Source: Candidatus Helarchaeota archaeon (GTDB lineage Archaea; Asgardarchaeota; Lokiarchaeia; Helarchaeales; HEL-GB-A). From it: 51,451 bases of DNA. A program made the position numbers and the translations under genes. Positions 44,425 to 51,451 of this stretch are shown one piece after another; within the stretch, counting starts at the first letter, position 1; each line of letters begins with the position of its first letter. The stretch lies in NCBI GenBank assembly GCA_013375455.1, contig JABXJT010000032.1:1-51451 (forward strand), written 5' to 3'. Under the pieces are notes generated by a model that saw only the letters and a list, made by a program, of their open reading frames with translations, did not search any database and was not told where the DNA came from.

Positions 44425-47331
44425 ATGAAGATAATCGATAACGCAGTAATTAAGGATGAATACGATTGCATTGTAGTAGGTACGGGAATAGGTGGTATTA
44501 CTGCTGCAGCCTTATTAGCTAATAAAGGCATCGATACTCTTATGATAGACCAGCGTCGCCTGCCCGGAGGGGCCTGCACTTCGCTAAAACAAGTAGGACA
44601 ATCATTTGACATAGGATCTGCCCTATTATTTGGTTTCGGAGGGTTAGAGGGAACTATGGCACCACATCAATTTGTAATGAATACTCTTAAAGAACCCCTG
44701 AATATGATTCAGCATGATTCCATTTATCGATGCCATTTTAAGCAAAACGGAAAAAAGGTGTCGGTTACATTTTGGGAGGATTTTAATCGATTCTTTGAGG
44801 AACTGGCAGCTGCTTTTCCCGATCAAAAAGAAGAGTTGGGTAAGTTTTATGAAGTTTTAAATGATTCGTATAATACTCTTACACAAATGGACACCACTGC
44901 ACCCATTTCGGAGCAATCATTATTCGCTAAAATGAAAATGTTTTTAAAACATCCCATTAGCGCTTTAAGGCTGTTTAGATGGATGAATAAAGATATGAAA
45001 TCTTTAATGGATAAGTATCTTAAGGAAGATCCGAAAGTCAAAACTTTCTTTGATTTTTTACTATCTCTTATGTTAACCACGAAGGTGGAAGAAACCCCAG
45101 CCTTATTAGCTATTGGAGTTTTTGTAATCGCTTTCCATGGTGGGGCAAGTTATCCTCAAGGATCCCCACAAATGCTACCGAATGCACTAGAGCGCGCATT
45201 TGAGCGGTTGGGTGGTACTGCCCTTTATCGTCATAAAGTAGAGGAAATTCTGATTGAAAATAAAAAAGCATATGGAGTTCGACTTGATGATGGGACTGAA
45301 ATTCTAGCGAAATACGTAATCTCCGATGCTTCGATTTGGCAAAATTATAATAAACTCATCAATAAAATGCATCTTAAGCAAGAGCGAATTGATTGGGCAA
45401 ATAGTTTTCAGCCCACGTTAAGTGCGATGCTTATGTACATCGCAGTAAAAGAGGAAGCGTTTCCTGAGGGTTTTCGCTCAATTGAAATGTTTATTGAGGA
45501 TATTAGCGATTATGAAGGTGGGATTGCAATTTTATATATTCCGTCAATGGATGATCCCTCAGTTAGTCCACCAGGAACGCATTCAATGACGGTCCTCGCC
45601 GAATTATTTGAGGAATTTCCCCGACCTGACGATCCTGAATATCAATCGGAGGCATATTATAAATTAAAAGAAAAAGAAATGAATCGAATTCTTGATGATC
45701 TTGAACAATACATACCGAATCTCAGAAAAAATATAATAGAAATGAAAGTAGGGACACCAGCCACCATCGAGCGAATGACTTTGAGAGATTTTGGTAGTAT
45801 TGGAGGGCCAAAACAAGCTCTTGGTCAGCACTTACTTAATCGCCCTAGAGCAAAGAGTGAATTCAAAAACCTCTTCTTCGTCGGTGATAGCACCACCATG
45901 GGAGAAGGCGTAATAATGGTTACTATGTCTGCCGTGGGAGGAGCTAATATGGTTCTGAAAAGTGCGGGTAAAAAACCCTATAAAGCCCGGAAATTTGATG
46001 AAAACTATATTCACTTTGTTGAAGGTAAGCCACGCACACCATTGCCGAGTGTAGATGAAGAATTGGATGATATAAAGGCAAGACGTGTGGCAGTTGAATG
46101 CCAATGGTGTCTTGAAGCAAAATGCACCGATGCATGTCCCGCAGGGGTTGACGTGTTAAATTTTATGCGGAGAATGGAATCCAATAATTTTCTCGGGGCA
46201 GCTCGATCCATACGACAAATGAACCCATTAGGGGGAATTTGTGGGATAATCTGCCCGCATGTAAAATTTTGCGAAAAAGATTGCAAACGTAAAGAATTTT
46301 CTGATGAAGCCGCGCGGATTGGACAATTAGAAGCATGGGTTTGCGAGCGAGCAGGAGAAAATGGCTGGGATAAAGCTATGGAAGTGCCAAATGGTAAAAA
46401 AGTTGCCGTTGTTGGGGCAGGCCCTGCTGGACTGTCTTGTGCGTACTTCCTATCCCGTTTGGGCTACAAAATTGATGTATTTGAGAAACGTAAAAAGAAA
46501 GGAGGAATGTTGACACACGTGATCCCGCCCTCTCGATTGCCGTTAGATGCAATCGAACGCGATTTAAAGGGTGTTTCACTGCCCTCCATCGATTTCAAAT
46601 ATGGAACGGAATTAGGCAAAGATATCAAAATTTCCCAACTTTCAGAGGAATATGATGCGGTATTTATTGCACCGGGATTATGGGCTGGGCATAAGTTGTA
46701 TCTCCCCGGGATTGATGATGTCGATGTTATCGATGCCTTATCATTCATCATGGATTATCATCAAAAAGGCAAGGTCGATGTTAAAGGCAAATTATTAGTT
46801 ATTGGTGGTGGTTCTGTCGCAGCGGATGTTGTCCACGTCGCTAGTAAGAGTGGAGCCAAGGACATAACTATGGTTTGTTTAGAATCTCGTGAGGAAATGC
46901 CAGCCTTGAAGACAGAAGTCGATGAAATCTTAGAATGTGGAGTCGAACTACACAATGGGTGGGGTCCTAAAGCGTTTTCTGATGAAAAATTATCTTGCGT
47001 ATCTTGTACATCCGTTTTTGACGAACATGGTAGGTTTTCACCGAAATTCGACGAAGGTAAATTTAAAGAAATTGAGTTTGACCAAGTGGTCATGGCTGTC
47101 GGTCAAGAGATTGAATCAAGCCTTGCAGCTCATATTAAAGAGGAATTTGGAAAAAAGGGGTTAATTGAAGTAGATCCAGAAACATTGAGAGTTAAAAGCA
47201 AGTCAAATCTATATGCCGGTGGAGATATCATTCGCGGAGCGGGCACTGTCGTACAAGCCGTGGCGGATGGTCGCCGGGCTGCAATGGCTATTGATGTAAA
47301 TTTAACATTAAGGGAGTTGGAACCGAACTAA
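44425..47331 (+). CDS. fusion of a CrtI/retinol-saturase-like flavoprotein with a GltD-like NAD(P)H:FAD:[4Fe-4S] module
   Basis: Residues 1 to about 515 of 968 are a phytoene-desaturase/retinol-saturase-type oxidoreductase. They have the FAD loop VVGTGIGG (17-24), GGACTSL (48-54) and the C-terminal FFVGDSTTMGEG (484-494). Residues from about 550 to 968 match glutamate synthase small-subunit-type modules. These carry eight cysteines for two [4Fe-4S] clusters (559, 562, 567, 571 and 606, 610, 616, 620), a second FAD loop VVGAGPAGL (662-670), an NAD(P)H loop VIGGGSVAAD (792-801) and a final YAGGDIIRGAG. All motifs needed for an electron path from NAD(P)H through FAD and both clusters to the CrtI-like flavin are intact. 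The protein therefore looks like a self-contained reductase (saturase), not an oxidative desaturase. AAGGG precedes the ATG. It is cytoplasmic, perhaps membrane-associated. Its substrate is unknown. Confidence 0.88.
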   Translation: MKIIDNAVIKDEYDCIVVGTGIGGITAAALLANKGIDTLMIDQRRLPGGACTSLKQVGQSFDIGSALLFGFGGLEGTMAPHQFVMNTLKEPLNMIQHDSIYRCHFKQNGKKVSVTFWEDFNRFFEELAAAFPDQKEELGKFYEVLNDSYNTLTQMDTTAPISEQSLFAKMKMFLKHPISALRLFRWMNKDMKSLMDKYLKEDPKVKTFFDFLLSLMLTTKVEETPALLAIGVFVIAFHGGASYPQGSPQMLPNALERAFERLGGTALYRHKVEEILIENKKAYGVRLDDGTEILAKYVISDASIWQNYNKLINKMHLKQERIDWANSFQPTLSAMLMYIAVKEEAFPEGFRSIEMFIEDISDYEGGIAILYIPSMDDPSVSPPGTHSMTVLAELFEEFPRPDDPEYQSEAYYKLKEKEMNRILDDLEQYIPNLRKNIIEMKVGTPATIERMTLRDFGSIGGPKQALGQHLLNRPRAKSEFKNLFFVGDSTTMGEGVIMVTMSAVGGANMVLKSAGKKPYKARKFDENYIHFVEGKPRTPLPSVDEELDDIKARRVAVECQWCLEAKCTDACPAGVDVLNFMRRMESNNFLGAARSIRQMNPLGGICGIICPHVKFCEKDCKRKEFSDEAARIGQLEAWVCERAGENGWDKAMEVPNGKKVAVVGAGPAGLSCAYFLSRLGYKIDVFEKRKKKGGMLTHVIPPSRLPLDAIERDLKGVSLPSIDFKYGTELGKDIKISQLSEEYDAVFIAPGLWAGHKLYLPGIDDVDVIDALSFIMDYHQKGKVDVKGKLLVIGGGSVAADVVHVASKSGAKDITMVCLESREEMPALKTEVDEILECGVELHNGWGPKAFSDEKLSCVSCTSVFDEHGRFSPKFDEGKFKEIEFDQVVMAVGQEIESSLAAHIKEEFGKKGLIEVDPETLRVKSKSNLYAGGDIIRGAGTVVQAVADGRRAAMAIDVNLTLRELEPN

Positions 47332-47395
47332 GCGCTCAATCTGCTCTTGATCTGTTCGATCATATGAAAAAATACAATTATTGAATTATTCTGAA

Positions 47396-47464
47396 GCTAT
47401 TTAAGAATGAATTTCTATAAAAAAATGAGGAGATAGGAAATATTTACATGTTAATGGCAAGGAG
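47396..47464 (+). promoter_or_regulatory. TATA-like box and SD before IPDT copy 2
   Basis: CTATTTAAGA at about 47397-47406 is a candidate TATA box, and AAGGAG (47459-47464) lies 11 bases before the ATG at 47476. The 144-base gap after the fusion gene could therefore hold its own promoter. A small hairpin-capable TGATC-TGTTC-GATCA occurs at 47348-47362. Confidence 0.4.
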
Positions 47465-47475
47465 ATCAGTAACTT

Positions 47476-48618
47476 ATGACAAAATATACATATGGTGATA
47501 TTCCAGATACGTTCCCAGGAAAAATGTATGTTCCTTTAGGAGAACATATTCTTCAACAATTTCAAGAACTTGGGTATGATCATTACCAGAGAGTAGTTAA
47601 TAGCCCAGAGGTCGCTTTTTTCAAAAATGCTGCGGAATTTATAAGCGCGAAGTTCAAAAGTGCCGTGCGGACTGCTAAAAAGGTCATTAGTGGCGAAGTG
47701 AATGGCGAAAACTTGATAACGACGTGGTTTTGTCCCCCAGTTTTGTATTGTAGATCCGACCTGCAAATTGGCAGTACCAAGCTCTTTTACGGGGATTCGG
47801 CTGATGTCACATTTGTTTGTGTCAATGATTTTAATTTTGAGCCAGAGTTACTCATAAACGGGCACGTAGAGGATGGCATACCCGTCGATTACTGGTATAT
47901 TCTAGGCGATGATGAAGTATTTGAGAGGAGACACCTCAGACTTGGGATGAAACTGCGCGAGGTCCCGAAAAAAACAAAAAATTTCACCAAGACCGGAGAG
48001 CGTATTTTAGATATCTTACGAGACGTTCGAAATGAACGAACCCCCCAATGGGCTGATTCTTCATACATTATGTGTATGTTTTGGATTTGCGGGTCCGCCA
48101 ATATATTTGCAGAACCCTCGAACTGGAATGGCCTCGCGGCTTGTTGGGATGGCGTCAATGCTAAGAGAATATACGGCAGACCAGACAGTTATTTCCTTTA
48201 TTACCCGTGGCCGCCAATTGCCCAAATGATGTTCATGATGAAACGCCCAGATTTCACTGCTAGGATGACCGGTTTGCTTACCAGCCATAAATTGCTTATT
48301 TATGGATTCGAGCCAAGGATGATTAAATTTTTTAGAGAAAATGTTCCTGAAATTTGGAACCTTTTAATCCGAAATCTAAAAGAGAGAGGAGTTCCGACTC
48401 CAAAAATGACTATGGGCTGCATACCTCCTGACAAAAAGATGATGAAAAATGAAAAATTTGACTGGTTCTATCCGGAAGGGGCTCGAATCATGCCCTATGA
48501 ATGGGAATTAACAGATGATGAAGCATTTGGCGGAATCTATACAGATATCGACCATGAAACCCCTGATGAGCCATTTTACGGGAAAGAACATATAATTACA
48601 AAGGGGATGGGTCGTTAA
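47476..48618 (+). CDS. IPDT-family protein of unknown function (copy 2)
   Basis: A 380-residue homologue of the protein at 22889-24049; identity is spread over the full length. Shared segments include IPDT near the start, P-L-G-x-H, KLFYGDSADVTFV, HVEDGIPVDYWY, ERRHLRLGMKLREVPKK, DILRDVRNERTP, GSANIFAEPSNW, a WDG-x-NAKR-x-YGRPD-x-Y run, YPWPPI, and a C-terminal W-F-YPEGAR. The strict conservation of Asp, Arg, Trp and Tyr residues suggests an enzyme or ligand-binding protein. I know no family that matches. It is soluble with no signal peptide. It lies between the CrtI-GltD fusion and another CrtI-like gene, all on the plus strand, which suggests a shared pathway. Confidence 0.72.
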   Translation: MTKYTYGDIPDTFPGKMYVPLGEHILQQFQELGYDHYQRVVNSPEVAFFKNAAEFISAKFKSAVRTAKKVISGEVNGENLITTWFCPPVLYCRSDLQIGSTKLFYGDSADVTFVCVNDFNFEPELLINGHVEDGIPVDYWYILGDDEVFERRHLRLGMKLREVPKKTKNFTKTGERILDILRDVRNERTPQWADSSYIMCMFWICGSANIFAEPSNWNGLAACWDGVNAKRIYGRPDSYFLYYPWPPIAQMMFMMKRPDFTARMTGLLTSHKLLIYGFEPRMIKFFRENVPEIWNLLIRNLKERGVPTPKMTMGCIPPDKKMMKNEKFDWFYPEGARIMPYEWELTDDEAFGGIYTDIDHETPDEPFYGKEHIITKGMGR

Positions 48619-48640
48619 TTCAATAAATATAGAACATTTT

Positions 48641-48670
48641 TAATTCGAAAATAATAACTATTTCGAATTA
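48641..48670. promoter_or_regulatory. perfect inverted repeat, candidate operator or hairpin
   Basis: TAATTCGAAA (48641-48650) and TTTCGAATTA (48661-48670) are exact reverse complements separated by ten bases, so the half-site centres lie about two helical turns apart. The element sits between the IPDT stop and the TTG of the next CrtI-like gene. It could be a dimeric regulator's operator or an RNA hairpin acting as attenuator or terminator. There is no T-tract directly after it, which makes an operator somewhat more likely. Confidence 0.55.
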
Positions 48671-48690
48671 TAAACGTAGAGGGAAATATT

Positions 48691-50208
48691 TTGACCAAAA
48701 AGGAATCATATGACGTGATTATGGTTGGTTCTGGCATCGGAGGATCCACTTGTGCAGCGTTATTAGCACAAGCTGGATTTAAAACACTTTTATTAGAACA
48801 AAATAATGAAGTTGGAGGTGCATGTAGTTCCTATTCAAAGGAAGGCTTTATTATTGATACGGCATGTCATCTCATTCCAGTTGGCATGAAAGGTTTGTTA
48901 GGGAAAATTTTGAAGAGGTGTGGTTTAAAAAATTTAGAATTTTCGACAAAAGTAAACACGCATTCGGCGATTCGGTTATTAAATACTGAATACTTGCCAT
49001 TAACTCTGTCGCCAGACCTGTTCACTTCCCCACAACCTCAGGGATTATTTAAAGCCCTTGGATTTAGTTTCGAAGAACAAGGCGAATTAATGAAAGTCAT
49101 GTTTAAAATATTCCAAACTCCTAAAAAGAAGATTCGTCAACTATTTGATGAAAAGGTTAATTTATCTACATTTCTTGATGGATTGACAAAATCGAATAAA
49201 ATTAAAACTTTTCTCAGTTGGATTAACGGGTTAATGTTTGTAATACACCCAAATCATACAAGTGCTGGTGAATTTCTCCTTTCATTTCAAGATATGGTGT
49301 TGAAAAGAGATGGTTCATATCCTATTGGTGGTTGTATTGCTATTCCTCAAGCCTTTGTTGAGGGAATGAAAAATTATGGTGGAATTGTTCGCACCAATAC
49401 AAAAGTGAAACGAATTCTCATTGAAAATGATAAGGCAGTTGGAGTCGAACTGGATGATGGCACGATAATTACTTCTGAAATTGTAATCAGCAATTTAAAC
49501 ATTAAAGGAACCGTCCAAAAATTAGTAGGCCCAAAATATTTTGAAAGCACATATCTAAAAAAAGTAAATAATTTAGAGGAGTCTGGGAGCGCAATCGTTT
49601 TAAAAATCGCAGTGGATAGAATAGTTATTCCGAATTTTGCATCGGTGCATTTATTTCACACGGATGATTTCTCTACTTTAATAGAAAAGTTTGAAGACTG
49701 GTATTTTTTAACAGCTAAAGGAAAAATCCCCCCTGATCCCGGGTTTATGGTGCCCATTCCCAGTAATATAGATCCGAATTTAGCACCACCAGGAAAACAA
49801 TTACTTATATTCGGAAGTGCTGGACCGATTACAAGCGAAAAACAAAATTGGGACCCGTGGATAAAAAAATATTACGAGGCGATTCTAGATTTCCATCCTG
49901 AGATTGATGATTATAAAATTTTTATGGACGTGACTACACCCTCACCAACAACCGGGAAAATCCCCGTAGCCACGAATCTTTCTTCATATACAGGTAAAGC
50001 TCCAGTTGAAGCAACGGCATTAAATCCAGACCAATCCGGAAAACATCGAATTAGTTCCCAATTGCCAATCGAAGGTTTATTCGTCGTTGGTGACAGCGCA
50101 GGAACTGATACTCATGGAATTGGCACACAGATCGCAGCAGATAGTGGATGGAAATGCGCAGAATATATTATAAGTAAGTATAAACTTCAAAGAAAACTAG
50201 CGCAATAA
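48691..50208 (+). CDS. CrtI/retinol-saturase-like FAD-dependent oxidoreductase
   Basis: A complete 505-residue flavoprotein of the phytoene desaturase/carotenoid isomerase/retinol saturase group (COG1233). The FAD loop is MVGSGIGGST (11-20), followed by EVGGACSSYSK (40-50). A conserved KRDGSYPIGGC segment occurs mid-protein, and FVVGDSAGTDTHGIGTQIA near the C-terminus closes the FAD site. Family members isomerise, desaturate or saturate polyene chains in a membrane-associated manner. It lacks the GltD module of the fusion protein and might receive electrons from it. The TTG start follows AGAGGG by eight bases. A perfect inverted repeat lies 21 bases upstream of the start. Confidence 0.85.
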   Translation: MTKKESYDVIMVGSGIGGSTCAALLAQAGFKTLLLEQNNEVGGACSSYSKEGFIIDTACHLIPVGMKGLLGKILKRCGLKNLEFSTKVNTHSAIRLLNTEYLPLTLSPDLFTSPQPQGLFKALGFSFEEQGELMKVMFKIFQTPKKKIRQLFDEKVNLSTFLDGLTKSNKIKTFLSWINGLMFVIHPNHTSAGEFLLSFQDMVLKRDGSYPIGGCIAIPQAFVEGMKNYGGIVRTNTKVKRILIENDKAVGVELDDGTIITSEIVISNLNIKGTVQKLVGPKYFESTYLKKVNNLEESGSAIVLKIAVDRIVIPNFASVHLFHTDDFSTLIEKFEDWYFLTAKGKIPPDPGFMVPIPSNIDPNLAPPGKQLLIFGSAGPITSEKQNWDPWIKKYYEAILDFHPEIDDYKIFMDVTTPSPTTGKIPVATNLSSYTGKAPVEATALNPDQSGKHRISSQLPIEGLFVVGDSAGTDTHGIGTQIAADSGWKCAEYIISKYKLQRKLAQ

Positions 50209-50231
50209 TTTTATTTGTTATATAGTTGATA

Positions 50232-51451
50232 TCACTTCTTTTCGCGTTGTTTTGCTTCTTTTTCCTTCATTTTTTTCAGTTTTTTCAATATGCCTTTTGC
50301 AACTAAGGACCCAGTAAGCATGACGACCGGCATTCCTCCGCAAGGGAAGGTTAGCTGCCCTGTAACATATAAATTCTTTACGTTGGTACCCCACATCATA
50401 GGTGGTAATAAGTTTTTCTTGGTCCATCTATAACCGAGAGGGGTTCCGTTTTTTGCGCCGGAGAATCGCTTTAATGTGAGAGGGGTTGCACACACCATGA
50501 CCTTTACATGGTCTCGTAAATCAGGGATGTTTATAATTTTCGCTAATCGATCTACAAGTTGCCAACCGCATTTTTCTTTTGTTTCTTTATATTTTGGACC
50601 TTTTTTGCCATCTTCCAGTAACCCTTCCCATCCATCATACTTTGTCGTGACGTAAATTGAAATAACACTTTCTCCAGGGGGACAGGCAGTATCATCTGGA
50701 GAATTATTGTATACTGTAATAATATCTTTAGGAAGTACAGAATAATCAAATTGATAATCTATTTTTTCTCGGATTTCTGGAGTTCTATTTTGAGGATGGA
50801 TGTGCCATATATCTTGTGTATCGACACCGTAATCCCTTACATCTATATCAAGGCCGAGATAAACACAAAACATGGAATCCATGGTGTCCCTTGTTGAAAC
50901 TCGTTTAATCCAGCGTTTTTTAAATGTACCCTCTGGCACAAGTTCTTTCGCTAATGTTTCAATATCACAAGCATTGACTACTATCTTTCCAGTAAATTTC
51001 TTCTCGTTACCCTTTTTATCTCTGCAAGTAACTACATCAGCAATCTTTTTCCTAAAACCTTCCTTTTTGACATTAATGGAAGTGACAGTATGGTTTAATA
51101 AGAGCTCACCGCCATTTTTCTGGAAATGCTCTCCGAGAGAAGCTGAAAAGGCACCACCACCACCCGTTGGGTACCAAGCGCCTCCTCTATGATACGATAG
51201 CTCAGCTAAACACCAAAGTAAGAAGGAGGATTCTTCCATACTAATTCCAAATGCAGTTATAGTATTATGCAATAGCTCTCTCAGAGCTGGATTTTTAAAT
51301 TTCTTATTTAATGTGCCTTTAGATGACCGAAAAATGCCTACAGCAACTTTCATTAAGGATCCTAGATTCTTGAAGGCCCATCCAACTTTTCGGAGTTTTC
51401 CCTCTACATCCATCATAGTGAGGAGTTTATCCATTAAACCCCCATACTTTT
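50232..51451 (-). CDS. CrtI/retinol-saturase-like oxidoreductase, N-terminus cut by window end
   Basis: The visible 400 or so residues correspond to the middle and C-terminus of another COG1233 flavoprotein. They include AWYPTGGGGAFSASLGEHFQK, a KIVVNACDIETLAKELVPEG segment typical of the second FAD-contacting strand, and NLYVTGQLTFPCGGMP at the C-terminal FAD site. The frame stays open to the window edge beyond the ATG at 51434, so the FAD loop and about 100 residues are missing on this contig. The C-terminus ends in a lysine-rich tail (LKKLKKMKEKEAKQREKK) suggestive of contact with acidic membrane lipids or nucleic acid. It converges on the 505-residue homologue, with 23 bases between the stops. 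Confidence 0.83.
   Translation of the reverse strand, partial: KYGGLMDKLLTMMDVEGKLRKVGWAFKNLGSLMKVAVGIFRSSKGTLNKKFKNPALRELLHNTITAFGISMEESSFLLWCLAELSYHRGGAWYPTGGGGAFSASLGEHFQKNGGELLLNHTVTSINVKKEGFRKKIADVVTCRDKKGNEKKFTGKIVVNACDIETLAKELVPEGTFKKRWIKRVSTRDTMDSMFCVYLGLDIDVRDYGVDTQDIWHIHPQNRTPEIREKIDYQFDYSVLPKDIITVYNNSPDDTACPPGESVISIYVTTKYDGWEGLLEDGKKGPKYKETKEKCGWQLVDRLAKIINIPDLRDHVKVMVCATPLTLKRFSGAKNGTPLGYRWTKKNLLPPMMWGTNVKNLYVTGQLTFPCGGMPVVMLTGSLVAKGILKKLKKMKEKEAKQREKK

Noticed and set aside
44425..47331. Fusion gene as a glutamate synthase small subunit
   Set aside because: No glutamate synthase large subunit is present and the N-terminal half is plainly a CrtI-like flavoprotein, so the GltD-like part is best read as an electron-input module.
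47448..47498. Sixteen-codon frame overlapping the start of IPDT copy 2, a possible leader peptide
   Set aside because: It is short, has poor SD spacing and no telling residue pattern; overlap by chance is likely.

Overview
The window looks like a chromosome segment of an archaeon, most plausibly of the Asgard group. Archaeal or archaeal-eukaryotic genes are a Trm1 tRNA guanine-26 dimethyltransferase, a Clp1/Grc3-type polynucleotide kinase, separately encoded alpha subunits of ADP-forming acyl-CoA synthetase, surface proteins with a C-terminal membrane anchor, and TATA-like boxes before genes. Two proteins (12156-13760 and 31712-32794) share a longin-like domain of about 125 residues. I associate such domains with Asgard genomes, but this assignment is inference. 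Starts are a mix of ATG, GTG and TTG, several with good Shine-Dalgarno (SD) sequences. I saw no rRNA, tRNA, CRISPR array, insertion sequence or phage gene. No gene-free stretch exceeds 300 bases.

Region 1 (1-12.1 kb) holds a truncated LOG-like protein, the polynucleotide kinase with a phosphoribosyltransferase, a HAD phosphatase, and a minus-strand sugar cluster. The cluster comprises a membrane-anchored GH63-type glycosidase, an unknown protein, a PfkB kinase, a double-SIS sugar isomerase/deglycase and a prolidase-like amidohydrolase. An amidohydrolase-2 protein lacking key metal ligands and a nitroreductase follow.

Region 2 (12.1-28.8 kb) is mostly envelope. It has an MFS transporter fused to a longin-like domain, a membrane-anchored DUF3604/PHP-like protein, a membrane protein with a zinc-ribbon tail, a cyclophilin and a 1630-residue beta-helix surface protein built from near-identical coils. 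These are followed by a member of an unrecognised family (called the IPDT family here), a Pr6Pr-like membrane protein with a 58-residue small membrane protein before it, a tandem pair of four-helix membrane proteins, and a surface protein with six Ig-like repeats.

Region 3 (28.8-42.9 kb) carries an acyl-CoA synthetase alpha subunit and a tight corrinoid protein - seven-helix membrane protein - longin/winged-helix operon. Then come Trm1, a QueG-like iron-sulfur protein, two apparently cytoplasmic glycosidases (GH20 hexosaminidase, GH2 beta-galactosidase), an EamA exporter and a MaoC-like hot-dog protein.

Region 4 (42.9-51.4 kb) is the most unusual. It has a second acyl-CoA synthetase alpha subunit, then a 968-residue fusion of a CrtI/retinol-saturase-like flavoprotein with a complete GltD-type NAD(P)H/FAD/two-[4Fe-4S] electron-input module, a second IPDT protein, and two more CrtI-like flavoproteins. 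One of the latter is cut by the window end. A perfect 10-10-10 inverted repeat lies before the first stand-alone CrtI-like gene. The arrangement suggests NAD(P)H-driven reduction of a polyprenoid or other hydrophobic polyene, which would be an undescribed pathway; this is inference from domain content and neighbourhood.
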